A DNA stretch of 20,685 bases from Cytophagia bacterium (GTDB lineage: Bacteria > Bacteroidota > Bacteroidia > UBA7662), in contig RFOZ01000018.1 of the NCBI GenBank assembly GCA_009926405.1, positions 1-20,685 on the forward strand, in the 5' to 3' direction. Positions within the stretch are counted from its first letter, which is position 1. Each line of letters begins with the position of its first letter. This document shows, piece after piece, positions 8,225-15,329 of the stretch. The position numbers and the translations under genes were made by a program. Under the pieces are notes generated by a model. The model was given only the letters and a program-made list of their open reading frames with translations. It did not search any database and was not told the DNA's origin.

Positions 8225-9143
8225 CAACCTGGAAGATTACCGCAAGTCGGCACCTCTGGCTTTGACCATGGGTTCTTACGATGGGGTTCATTTGGCCCAT
8301 GCTGAGATTATTTCGGCTTTGGTCCGCGAGGCCAAGGAACGTCAATGCCTGGCGACCCTCATGACCTTTGATCCACACCCCCGCATGGTTTTGAACAAAG
8401 ACCCTGACAAATTGAAGTTGCTAAGCAGTGCCCGCGAAAAACGGGAAATGTTGGAGGCCTTGGGGCTGGACATCTTGTTTGTGGTTCCCTTTGATAAGGA
8501 ATTTTCGAACCAAACAGCGGCTCAATTTTTGGCACGTTTGGTTCAGGGAATGGGCGTGGCTCATTTGGTGATTGGATATAACCATCGCTTTGGGAAGGAT
8601 AGGGAAGGTGATTACGCTTTTCTACAAAACATGACCCAGCAATGGCCCTTTACTGTCCAGGAAATCGGAAGACAGGCCTTGGATCAAATGGCTGTTTCCT
8701 CCACCAAAATCCGTCATTCCTTGGAAAGCGGGGATGTGGCGTTGGCTCAGATGTTTTTGGGGTACTCGTATACCTTAAGCGGTACGGTGGTTCACGGAGA
8801 TCAGGTCGGAAGACGATTGGGCTATCCGACGGCCAACCTCTCGATGGATGACCCGAATAAATTAATTCCAAAATCAGGCATCTACGCCGTCCTTGCCAAG
8901 GTGGGCCCGGCCTGGAAAGAGAGCATGGCCTATATCGGTCCCCGCCCAACCCTCCAAAACCAGGGCAAATCGGTGGTGGAGGTCCATGTGATGGAATACA
9001 ATGGAGACTTGTACGGCCAAGAAATGAGTATTCGCTTTTTGAGCCGTTTAAGGGATGATCGCAAATTCGATAGCCTCGAAGAATTGCAAAGCCAAATTCG
9101 TTTGGACGAATCCCGGGCCCGCTTGTATTTCGAGGGTCGATAA
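8211..9143 (+). CDS. ribF: Bifunctional riboflavin kinase / FAD synthetase
   Basis: Makes FMN from riboflavin and FAD from FMN. The N-terminal nucleotidyltransferase domain shows GSYDGVHLAH (residues 21-30), TFDPHPRMVL (52-61), GYNHRFGKDREGD (from 122) and SSTKIR (163-168), all typical of FAD synthetase. The C-terminal kinase domain begins near residue 185, with GDQVGRRLGYPTANL carrying the PTAN motif at 206-209. The length of 310 residues is normal. The frame is open from 8166, but the ATG at 8211 matches the family start and overlaps truB by 14 bases, consistent with translational coupling. It ends only 8 bases from the converging holA gene. Confidence 0.96.
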   Translation: MLVVNNLEDYRKSAPLALTMGSYDGVHLAHAEIISALVREAKERQCLATLMTFDPHPRMVLNKDPDKLKLLSSAREKREMLEALGLDILFVVPFDKEFSNQTAAQFLARLVQGMGVAHLVIGYNHRFGKDREGDYAFLQNMTQQWPFTVQEIGRQALDQMAVSSTKIRHSLESGDVALAQMFLGYSYTLSGTVVHGDQVGRRLGYPTANLSMDDPNKLIPKSGIYAVLAKVGPAWKESMAYIGPRPTLQNQGKSVVEVHVMEYNGDLYGQEMSIRFLSRLRDDRKFDSLEELQSQIRLDESRARLYFEGR

Positions 9144-9147
9144 GCCG

Positions 9148-9164
9148 GTTGCTAATCCAGCAAC
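9148..9164. terminator. Possible short hairpin at the ribF/holA convergent junction
   Basis: A perfect 6-base inverted repeat, GTTGCT then AGCAAC with a 5-base loop, spans the gap between the converging stops of ribF and holA and enters the last codons of holA. It could act on transcripts from both sides. There is no T-tract on either strand and the stem is short, so it does not meet the usual criteria for an intrinsic terminator. Confidence 0.2.
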
Positions 9165-10180
9165 AATTGCTGTATCATTTCGCGGGTCAGTTCCGCTTCA
9201 CCTACCAGCCCTCCCTGTCCCAACCCCTTGGATTTGAGATCGTAATCCATGAGAATACGGATGCTGCGCCGTATCCGAGGAGGGCGCAGGGAGCGGGCGT
9301 ATTTGCGGTAAGCTGTAACAAAATAGGGATGGACGCCCAGCAAGGAGGCCAGGGCCTGGGGTGTCATGTCCGAAGCCTCATGAACCAAAGCCACTTTCTG
9401 ATAAAAAGCATACAAGGTGCCCACACACAAAGGCAGACTAAAATTTGAGGCTTTGGGCTGTTGACCCAGGTGGACGGCCAAGCGGTATGCCCGGCCGGCG
9501 TCTTGTTCTCCTAAGGCGTCTTGGAGTTCAAATACATTGTATTCCCTGGAAATACCGACAAATTTTTCGACATGTTCCGGTTCAATGCTTTCGCCATCGC
9601 GAAGGTTCAAGCTTAGTTTTTCAATCTCCGAAGCCAAAAGGTCGGGTCTGTTCCCAACAAATTCCAAAAGGAGGGCTTTGGCTTTGGGGTTGAGTTTGTA
9701 TCCATGGCCGGCAACTTTTTCGTCCAACCATGACTCCAATTGCCGGTCCTTGAGGGGGTCGCTTTGGACGACCAGCCCTTTTTGCTCAAGGATTTTATAG
9801 GTTTTTTTGCGACGATCCATGTTCTTGCCCCGGTAGAGCAGGACCAAGAGGGTGGAAGCTAAGGGATTTTGCAGGTAGGCTCCTAATTTTTCCCATTCCT
9901 TGTCGGCCATTTGCTGAGCTTCCCGCACCAAAACCAATCGCTGTTCCGCCATGAACGGAAAGAGCTTGGCTGCACTGAAGATTTGTTCCGCATCGCATTC
10001 TTTGCCGTACAAAATGGTCTGATTAAAATCCCGGGCTTGTTCAGGAAGAAAACGATTTTCTAATAAATCCCCCAAGGCATCGACAAAGTAGGGTTCTTCA
10101 CCTTGTACCAAAACCGACCCGGACCATCGAAGGACATCCTGGGCTTGTTGCAAACATTCACGAGCAATTTTGGCGGCCAT
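9152..10180 (-). CDS. holA: DNA polymerase III delta subunit (clamp loader)
   Basis: Delta subunit of the replicative clamp loader, which opens the beta sliding clamp during DNA replication. The 342-residue protein starts MAAKIARECLQQAQ, followed by the conserved VLVQGEEPYFVDAL entry, an AAA-like fold without a functional Walker motif, the block LEQKGLVVQSDPLKDRQLESWL and the helical collar domain with FSLPLCVGTLYAFYQKV. The start is the ATG at 10180, overlapping the stop of the upstream AMP nucleosidase by one base (TGATG); a TTG immediately before it is less likely. Translation is probably coupled to the nucleosidase gene. Confidence 0.93.
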   Translation of the reverse strand: MAAKIARECLQQAQDVLRWSGSVLVQGEEPYFVDALGDLLENRFLPEQARDFNQTILYGKECDAEQIFSAAKLFPFMAEQRLVLVREAQQMADKEWEKLGAYLQNPLASTLLVLLYRGKNMDRRKKTYKILEQKGLVVQSDPLKDRQLESWLDEKVAGHGYKLNPKAKALLLEFVGNRPDLLASEIEKLSLNLRDGESIEPEHVEKFVGISREYNVFELQDALGEQDAGRAYRLAVHLGQQPKASNFSLPLCVGTLYAFYQKVALVHEASDMTPQALASLLGVHPYFVTAYRKYARSLRPPRIRRSIRILMDYDLKSKGLGQGGLVGEAELTREMIQQLLLD

Positions 10181-10950
10181 CAAAAACGCAAATGTTTGAC
10201 CGTTAATCCATTGTTTATCAGGGTGTTTAAGGCTTGAATCCCGATATCCAAATGGGTTTGGGCATAATGTGCTGTCACACGTTGGTCGCTGACCCCTGTT
10301 TTGACCCCTTCGGGAATCATGGGCTGATCGCTTACCAATAGCAAGGCGCCGCTGGGTATGCCGTTGTAAAATCCGACGGAGAACAAGGTAGCTGTTTCCA
10401 TATCGATGGCCATGGCCCGGATTTTTTGGAGATAGGCCTTGAAGGCCTTGTCATGTTCCCAAACCCTGCGGTTGGTGGTATAAACGGTACCGGTCCAATA
10501 ATCCAATCCTAGGTCGCGGATGGTGGTAGACAGGGCTTTTTGGAGGGCAAAGGATGGCAGGGCCGGAACTTCGGGCGGAAAGTAGTCGCTGGAGGTACCC
10601 TCGCCCCGTATCGCTGCGATGGGTAAAATAAAATCGCCCAATGCGTTTTTCTTTTTGAGCCCTCCGCACTTTCCCAAAAAAAGAACAGCTTTGGGGGAAA
10701 CGGCCGTTAGAAGGTCCATAACGGTTGCGGCCATTGGGGAACCCATTCCAAAATTCAGCATGGTGATTCCGCCTGCTTGAACACTGCTGATGGGTTTGTC
10801 TTTCCCCAAGATGGGAACCTTGAAGCGGGTGGAAAAAAGCTCCAGGTAATGGCTGAAATTCGTAAGCAGGATATACGGTGTAAAATCCTCCAAAGCCAAA
10901 CCCGTGTAGCGGGGCAGCCAATCGTGAACGATTTCTTCCTTGCTTTTCAT
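10180..10950 (-). CDS. amn: AMP nucleosidase, short catalytic-domain form
   Basis: Predicted to hydrolyse AMP to adenine and ribose 5-phosphate, or to be a related nucleoside-phosphorylase-fold enzyme. The 256-residue protein begins MKSKEEIVHDWLPRYTG, a start shared with Bacteroidota homologues; the earlier in-frame TTG at 10965 is rejected. The phosphorylase/nucleosidase fold is shown by FGMGSPMAA (67-75), FLGKCGGL (91-98), the ribose/base-binding DMETA (183-187) and the catalytic Asp208 in VSDQP. It is about half the length of E. coli Amn (484 residues) and lacks that enzyme's N-terminal regulatory domain. The gene precedes holA with overlapping stop and start, and has a perfect -7 box 12 bases before its ATG. 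Confidence 0.9.
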   Translation of the reverse strand: MKSKEEIVHDWLPRYTGLALEDFTPYILLTNFSHYLELFSTRFKVPILGKDKPISSVQAGGITMLNFGMGSPMAATVMDLLTAVSPKAVLFLGKCGGLKKKNALGDFILPIAAIRGEGTSSDYFPPEVPALPSFALQKALSTTIRDLGLDYWTGTVYTTNRRVWEHDKAFKAYLQKIRAMAIDMETATLFSVGFYNGIPSGALLLVSDQPMIPEGVKTGVSDQRVTAHYAQTHLDIGIQALNTLINNGLTVKHLRF

Positions 10951-10962
10951 TTTACTTTCAAC

Positions 10963-10970
10963 CAAAATTA
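10963..10970 (-). promoter_or_regulatory. Bacteroidota-type -7 box for amn-holA
   Basis: On the minus strand this reads TAATTTTG, a perfect match to the Bacteroidota -7 consensus TAnnTTTG. It ends 12 bases before the amn ATG, so transcription should begin about 5-10 bases ahead of the start codon. The leader is A-rich (GAAAGTAAA), as often seen where no Shine-Dalgarno is used. No clear -33 TTG is seen at the proper spacing. Confidence 0.55.
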
Positions 10971-10981
10971 CGCCTATGCGT

Positions 10982-10989
10982 TAGATTTG
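10982..10989 (+). promoter_or_regulatory. Bacteroidota-type -7 box for the HsdR_N-like gene
   Basis: TAGATTTG matches TAnnTTTG perfectly and ends 11 bases before the ATG at 11001. The possible upstream element is only TTTC at 10956-10959, with 22 bases between, so the -33 region is weak. It stands back-to-back with the amn box on the other strand, with 11 bases between the two boxes. Confidence 0.5.
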
Positions 10990-11000
10990 GATGTCCCATC

Positions 11001-11489
11001 ATGGAGAATAGACCAAATTCAAATCCCCTTTTGCTTTTCCCGGAAGTCTCCCTGGTTCGCCGTTGGCAAAGGGGTCGTGAAGAGGTTTGGGACGCTTTTC
11101 GGCGCCGTTGGTTGGCCCTGGGCCCGGAGGAATGGGTCCGTCAACATTTGGCCCATTATATGGTGAACCATTTGGGCTACCCCAAGAATCGGTTGGTCAT
11201 CGAAAAGCGATTAGCGGATGGGGTGGATTCGACCCGTTTGGATTTGTTGTTAGTTGGCAAAGAGGGGGAGCCTTTGGTTTTGGTGGAGTGCAAAGCACCG
11301 CAAACCCAACTTAGCGAAGAGGTCTGGTGGCAGGTTTTGGGTTACGGGATGCAGGTTCCAGCCCCTGTAGTCGCGGTTACCAACGGCTTGGGCATGGAGG
11401 TACGGCAACGCACCCCCCAAGGTTGGATGAATTTATCAGGTATACCTCCGGCCGATGCCTGGATCAGAAAAGGACTAACGGGGAAGTAA
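11001..11489 (+). CDS. HsdR_N-domain protein (orphan PD-(D/E)XK fold)
   Basis: A 162-residue stand-alone protein similar to the N-terminal domain of type I restriction R subunits. It carries the family entry PEEWVRQHLAHYMVNHLGYP and the nuclease-fold residues Asp81 (RLDLLLVG), Glu96 and Lys98 (LVLVECKAP), then Gln111 and Tyr115 and the VAVTNG strand. The active-site pattern D...ExK therefore looks intact. There is no helicase/translocase domain and no hsdM or hsdS nearby, so it is not a restriction system. Homologues sit beside holA in many Bacteroidota, suggesting a DNA-maintenance role; this is inference. It is divergent from amn-holA and converges on the SDR gene with a 15-base overlap. 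Confidence 0.87.
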   Translation: MENRPNSNPLLLFPEVSLVRRWQRGREEVWDAFRRRWLALGPEEWVRQHLAHYMVNHLGYPKNRLVIEKRLADGVDSTRLDLLLVGKEGEPLVLVECKAPQTQLSEEVWWQVLGYGMQVPAPVVAVTNGLGMEVRQRTPQGWMNLSGIPPADAWIRKGLTGK

Positions 11490-12167
11490 ACCGGAAAGGA
11501 CTTTGATTTGGCGGCTGTCGTAGAGGTCGATGCCTTGGTCCTCTTTGAGGCTGTCCAAGAGCATGGCGGCCGCGACGTCCACGGCTGGGACAGCGGCGAC
11601 CGAGCGTGGCAACCAAAAATCCCAAAGTCGATAGGTCAACCTAGCCCCGTATTCAGCCGGCCTGCTTTCTTTCCGATTCCCCAGCAAAAGGCCGGGGCGA
11701 AAAATGCTTAGGCGATCAAAATCCAAGCGACGGAGCGAGTCTTCCACTTCACCCTTGGTCCTCGCGTAGGGTAACCTGGATTTGGAATTGGCCCCGGCTG
11801 ATGATACGACCCCAAAGTAAGGAACACCTGCTTGGCGAGCCAGGATGCCTGCATCCACAACCATCTGGTAATCCACCCGCCGGAAAGCCTCCAGCGAACC
11901 AGCCTTGCGAAGTGTGGTGCCCAAGCAACAAAAAACTCGATCGATGGCCGTGTAATGTTCAGCATCGGCGCCGGGTTCCAGAAGGTTTGAACTCACCCAA
12001 CGGAGTTTGTAATGGGTGAAGGGAGGCTGGGTCCGGCCCAAGCATAGAATTTCATAAACCTGGTCGCTTTTGATGCAAAGTTCCAGCAACGCTTGTCCTA
12101 CCAAACCACTGTAACCCAAAAGGAGGACACGGCGTTGTGGGCGATGCAGGGAACCGGGTTTATCCAT
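11475..12167 (-). CDS. Atypical short-chain dehydrogenase/reductase, NAD(P)-binding
   Basis: A 230-residue Rossmann-fold protein of the atypical SDR group (HTATIP2/TIP30-like). The dinucleotide-binding glycine motif LLLGYSGLVGQ lies near residues 15-25. FCCLGTTLRKAGS, the VSSAGANSKSRLPYARTKGEVE block with its Tyr-x3-Lys, and FRPGLLLGNR match this group. The substrate is unknown, and these proteins are often annotated only as oxidoreductase or nucleoside-diphosphate-sugar epimerase. Its start overlaps the end of rlmH by 8 bases, making it the last gene of the ribD-FKBP-rlmH run. Confidence 0.85.
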   Translation of the reverse strand: MDKPGSLHRPQRRVLLLGYSGLVGQALLELCIKSDQVYEILCLGRTQPPFTHYKLRWVSSNLLEPGADAEHYTAIDRVFCCLGTTLRKAGSLEAFRRVDYQMVVDAGILARQAGVPYFGVVSSAGANSKSRLPYARTKGEVEDSLRRLDFDRLSIFRPGLLLGNRKESRPAEYGARLTYRLWDFWLPRSVAAVPAVDVAAAMLLDSLKEDQGIDLYDSRQIKVLSGLLPR

Positions 12168-12627
12168 GGTGGTAGGGTTGATGATGAAGGATGCTAAAAG
12201 CTCGGTACAGTTGTTCCATTAAAATTAAGCGTACCAAAGGATGCGGAAAGGTAAGGGGGGACAGGGACCAAATCCAATCGGCCTTGCGTCGTAATTCATC
12301 CTGTACACCGTAGGCTCCACCAACCACAAATTGAACTCGATCTGTGCCTGAATTTCCCCATTTCTCCAGCTGACCAGCCAAGCCCGGACTGCGAACAGCT
12401 TGTCCCCGTTCGTCCAAGACCACCAAGGCATGGCGTGGCTTTAACTTACTGAAAATCAATCGATTTTCGGCATATTTTTGGTCCTCCGGAGAAAGCCCCT
12501 GTTCTTTGATCGCCAATTCCGTGACGGTCAAACGGCAATAATGTTTGAGGCGATCATGAAAATGTTCGCAGCCGTTTACCACGTAGGGTTCACGAATTTT
12601 CCCAATCAGCAGCAGTTCGATCACCAT
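12160..12627 (-). CDS. rlmH: 23S rRNA (pseudouridine1915-N3)-methyltransferase RlmH
   Basis: SPOUT-family methyltransferase that methylates pseudouridine 1915 in helix 69 of 23S rRNA on assembled ribosomes. The 155-residue length is normal. The knot and SAM-binding region shows FVVGGAYGV, followed by the family signature SPLTFPHPLVRLILMEQLYR and the C-terminal HHQPYHHG. VVLDERGQ near the middle is also typical. It begins 36 bases after the FKBP gene and overlaps the SDR gene by 8 bases. Confidence 0.96.
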   Translation of the reverse strand: MVIELLLIGKIREPYVVNGCEHFHDRLKHYCRLTVTELAIKEQGLSPEDQKYAENRLIFSKLKPRHALVVLDERGQAVRSPGLAGQLEKWGNSGTDRVQFVVGGAYGVQDELRRKADWIWSLSPLTFPHPLVRLILMEQLYRAFSILHHQPYHHG

Positions 12628-12663
12628 GGGTGTTCGTGACTGGGAGACGTAGGGTCTGTTGCC

Positions 12664-13359
12664 TTACTTTTTCTTGATGTCGAGCAGTTCGACTTCAAAA
12701 ATCAGGACGGCATGGGGCGGGATTTTTTCACCTGCACCACGCTCACCGTAGGCCAGATTGCTAGGCAAGTAAAGTTTGAAGATGGAGCCTTTGGGCATGA
12801 GTTGCAGACCTTCGGTCCAACCAGCGATAACGCCGTTGAGAGGGAAGGTGGCTGGTTCACCGCGATCCTTGGAGGAATCAAAAACTTCGCCGTTGGTGGT
12901 GGTCCCGTGGTAATGAACGGTGACTTCGTCGGTGGCCAAGGGCTTGGCCCCGTCGCCCATCTTGATGACTTCGTATTGAAGACCGCTTGCGGTGGTAACA
13001 ATGCCTTTCTTCTTGCCGTTTTCGGCGAGGAAGGCTTCGCCTGCTTTCTTGCTTTCGGCTCCTTTGGCTTCGGTAATTTTGGTAAAATAACCTTGAATGG
13101 CCATCATGGCTTCCTGATCACCCATCCAGGGGCTGTCACCGGCCAAAACATGTTCCATGCCCTTCATCATGGCCTGGAGATTCAATTCCTTGACTCCTTG
13201 GGTTTTGATGTTGGAGGCGATGTTTACGCCCAGGCCATAGGATACGCTGTCCAATTCGGTTTTGAGGTCTTCTTTTTTCATTTTATTGTTTTGGGCATTG
13301 CAGGATACGGTCCAAAGCCCGGTGGCCAAAAGGACGGCGTTTAGAATTTTGTGATTCAT
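12664..13359 (-). CDS. FKBP-type peptidyl-prolyl cis-trans isomerase, exported
   Basis: A 231-residue FkpA-like protein. The N-terminal hydrophobic stretch ending TGLWTVSCNAQ is a signal sequence with a cysteine in lipobox position (TVSC, a weak lipobox), so it is probably an outer- or inner-membrane lipoprotein, or else cleaved at CNA-Q. A helical FKBP N-domain (about residues 28-105: DSVSYGLGVNIASN, AMMKGMEHVL) would mediate dimerisation and chaperone activity. The isomerase domain runs from TASGLQYEVI to VELLDIKKK, with VTVHYHGTTTNGEVFDSS, GVIAGWTEGL, LAYGERGAG and IPPHAVLIFEVELL. The open frame extends to 13566, but the ATG at 13359 gives the signal sequence and overlaps the ribD stop as ATGA. 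Confidence 0.93.
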   Translation of the reverse strand: MNHKILNAVLLATGLWTVSCNAQNNKMKKEDLKTELDSVSYGLGVNIASNIKTQGVKELNLQAMMKGMEHVLAGDSPWMGDQEAMMAIQGYFTKITEAKGAESKKAGEAFLAENGKKKGIVTTASGLQYEVIKMGDGAKPLATDEVTVHYHGTTTNGEVFDSSKDRGEPATFPLNGVIAGWTEGLQLMPKGSIFKLYLPSNLAYGERGAGEKIPPHAVLIFEVELLDIKKK

Positions 13360-14462
13360 GTCAAGGATGTTTGAGGGATAAAGTGCTCGCGAAGATAATT
13401 CAGGTCGGGGGCATTTTGGCCGGGAACCCAACCCGGATGCAGGTAGACCCGGTACCGGTCGGTCCCGAGTTGGAGTTGGACCAGGGGATTCTCCGGCTCT
13501 GGCGGAGCCGGGGTTCCTTTTCCGAAACGCAAGGTGGGATTTTCCAAGACGTGGATTTCGTCCCAACAGCCTTCGTTGAGAAAGAGTTCCAGTGTTTTCA
13601 ATCCACCTTCGACCAGCAAGGAGTTTAGGCCTGCTTCCAAGAGGATTTCGTGCCAGCCGGCGAGGCTATAAGGGGCCGAAGGCCAAGGCAGCCACAGGGG
13701 TTGCGGAACCTTACGAAGGACCTGTAGGTCCATGGGCAAGGGCCTGGAATCCCCGGCGACAGCGATTCTTGGATGCGGTGGGCCTGCCAAGCGAGCGTCC
13801 AGAATGGGGTCGTCAACCAGAACGGTTCGGGCACCCACCAACAAAGCGGCTTGTTGCCTGCGCAGGCCATGTACCCACTTTTGGGCTAGGGATCCACTGA
13901 TTTTCGGGCCCGGTCCTTGTTCACCTTGGTCCAAATAGCCATCCGCTGTTCGGGCCCATTTAAGGACAATGTAGGGTCGTTGATGGTGGACGGTGGTTTC
14001 AAAGCGTCGATTCATCCAGCGAGCTTCTTTCTCCAAAACGGGGCCCCGAATTTCAAGATTGGCCTCAAGAAGTCGCTGCAAACCTCGGCCCTGAACCAAT
14101 GGATGGGGATCGGTGCAGGCAAAGACCACGGTTCCAATTCCCGATGCCAAAATTGCATCGGTGCAAGGAGGGGTTCGGCCCTGATGATTGCAGGGTTCCA
14201 GGCTGATATAGAGTGTTGCAGCCTTGGCGGCCTCTCCATCGAGTTGATGAATTTGGAGGTAAGCCTTCCATTCTTCCAAAGCGTTGACTTCGGCATGGGC
14301 TGAACCGCAGGCCTGGTGATAACCTTCGGCAACCATTTGGTTATTCAAGGTAATCACAGCCCCAACCAAAGGATTCGGAGAGACCGCAGCCGCTGGACCT
14401 TCGGCTAATTCCAAACAGCGATGGATAAAAGGCAAATCCAATGGAAGTGGGGGACGCATCAT
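13356..14462 (-). CDS. ribD: Bifunctional riboflavin biosynthesis deaminase/reductase RibD
   Basis: Carries out the deamination and side-chain reduction steps that lead to 5-amino-6-ribitylaminouracil phosphate in riboflavin synthesis. The deaminase domain has the zinc and proton-shuttle residues His56 and Glu58 (SAHAEVNAL) and Cys91 and Cys100 (EPCNHQGRTPPC). The reductase domain begins near residue 160, with KWARTADGYLD, VGARTVLVDDP and LLVEGGLKTLE. The length of 368 residues is normal. Two adjacent ATGs (14462 and 14459) could start it. It leads the ribD-FKBP-rlmH-SDR run; a perfect -7 box precedes it. The other flavin gene here, ribF, is in a separate operon. Confidence 0.95.
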   Translation of the reverse strand: MMRPPLPLDLPFIHRCLELAEGPAAAVSPNPLVGAVITLNNQMVAEGYHQACGSAHAEVNALEEWKAYLQIHQLDGEAAKAATLYISLEPCNHQGRTPPCTDAILASGIGTVVFACTDPHPLVQGRGLQRLLEANLEIRGPVLEKEARWMNRRFETTVHHQRPYIVLKWARTADGYLDQGEQGPGPKISGSLAQKWVHGLRRQQAALLVGARTVLVDDPILDARLAGPPHPRIAVAGDSRPLPMDLQVLRKVPQPLWLPWPSAPYSLAGWHEILLEAGLNSLLVEGGLKTLELFLNEGCWDEIHVLENPTLRFGKGTPAPPEPENPLVQLQLGTDRYRVYLHPGWVPGQNAPDLNYLREHFIPQTSLT

Positions 14463-14470
14463 GGCTTCGC

Positions 14471-14478
14471 CAAAATTA
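14471..14478 (-). promoter_or_regulatory. Bacteroidota-type -7 box for ribD
   Basis: On the minus strand this reads TAATTTTG, a perfect TAnnTTTG match, ending 8 bases before the first ribD ATG (11 before the second). No convincing -33 TTG is present upstream. It lies in the 42-base gap between the divergent genes ribD and prmC. I saw no FMN riboswitch: the leader is far too short. Confidence 0.5.
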
Positions 14479-14504
14479 GTTCTTCTGCCTAACTTGCCTG
14501 CCTT

Positions 14505-15329
14505 ATGCGTTCTACGGAGTTGGCAAACCTATCGGAGTGGACCATGCGGCTGGGCCATCGCTACCCTGTGGGGGAATTGGCCGCGATGCGCCGCTTTTGG
14601 TTGGAAGAAAGCCCACAGGGTCCCGATGAGGGCCAATGGAGCAGACTTCTTGCCGGAGAACCGGTGCAATACATTCTGCAAAAGGCCTGGTTTATGGGAA
14701 GAACCTTGGGGGTTGACGCATCGGTTTTGATTCCGAGGCAAGAATCCGAAGAATTGGTGGCTTGGGTTCTCGAAGAGAAGGCGTACCATTCCTTGGCCTG
14801 TTTGGATTTGGGAACCGGTAGCGGCTGCCTTGCGCTGGCATTGGCTTGGAAGGGGAAAGGTCGACCGGTTTACGGGGTTGACCTTTCGGAGGCGGCCTTG
14901 CAAACAGCATCCAAAAACGCTGTGTTATGGGGTTTGGAATCGAGCTTCATCCCCAAGCAAGGGGATTTTATGGACCAGGCCTGGATTCCACCTCCGGCAG
15001 TTCTTTGGGTTAGCAATCCGCCCTATATCGGTCGTGAAGAGGCTTCGCAATTAGAGCAACATGTTCTTGATTACGAACCACATAGTGCGCTCTTTGCCCC
15101 GGGGCCGCACCCGCTGGATGTTTACCGTGCTCTGGCAGAACATTTTTTGAGGAATCGGGTCGCTCGTTTTTTTTGGTTGGAACTCAACCCGCTTTACGCC
15201 GACGAATGTTTGTTGTTATGGCCGGGTTGTCAAACCCAAATTCGAGAGGACATGCAGGGCAAACCCCGGATGTTGCGTGTTATCAAAGAAGGGCTACAAC
15301 CTGAGCTTGACGATCAATCTTTCGCATAA
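14505..15329 (+). CDS. prmC: Peptide chain release factor N5-glutamine methyltransferase PrmC (HemK)
   Basis: Methylates the GGQ glutamine of release factors RF1 and RF2, using SAM. The 274-residue protein has the N-terminal helical recognition domain ending GEPVQYI (51-57), the block VLIPRQESEELV (74-85; most relatives read RPET), the SAM-binding motif LDLGTGSGCLALA (100-112), GVDLSEAAL (124-132) and the catalytic NPPY (171-174). The start ATG at 14505 lies 42 bases from the divergent ribD gene; an imperfect -7-like TAACTTG at 14490-14496 lies 8 bases ahead. Its last 47 bases overlap the end of fabD on the other strand. Confidence 0.95.
   Translation: MRSTELANLSEWTMRLGHRYPVGELAAMRRFWLEESPQGPDEGQWSRLLAGEPVQYILQKAWFMGRTLGVDASVLIPRQESEELVAWVLEEKAYHSLACLDLGTGSGCLALALAWKGKGRPVYGVDLSEAALQTASKNAVLWGLESSFIPKQGDFMDQAWIPPPAVLWVSNPPYIGREEASQLEQHVLDYEPHSALFAPGPHPLDVYRALAEHFLRNRVARFFWLELNPLYADECLLLWPGCQTQIREDMQGKPRMLRVIKEGLQPELDDQSFA

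Noticed and set aside
10991..11011. A six-codon upstream ORF (ATG at 10991, stop TAG at 11009-11011) overlapping the start of the HsdR_N gene
   Set aside because: The predicted transcription start (about 10993-10996, 4-7 bases after the -7 box) lies downstream of this ATG, so the codon is probably not in the mRNA.
11001..11489. A type I restriction-modification system
   Set aside because: Only the HsdR N-terminal domain is present as a complete small protein; no helicase domain, methylase or specificity gene is nearby, and the flanks are housekeeping genes.
12712..13344. A 210-codon open frame on the plus strand opposite the FKBP gene
   Set aside because: It is the mirror of a clear FKBP coding region, has low-complexity Gly/Phe-rich translation and no recognisable motif.
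13360..13566. A longer FKBP start at 13566
   Set aside because: The extension is read from ribD in another frame, is Pro/Arg/Gly-rich, and would bury the signal sequence.
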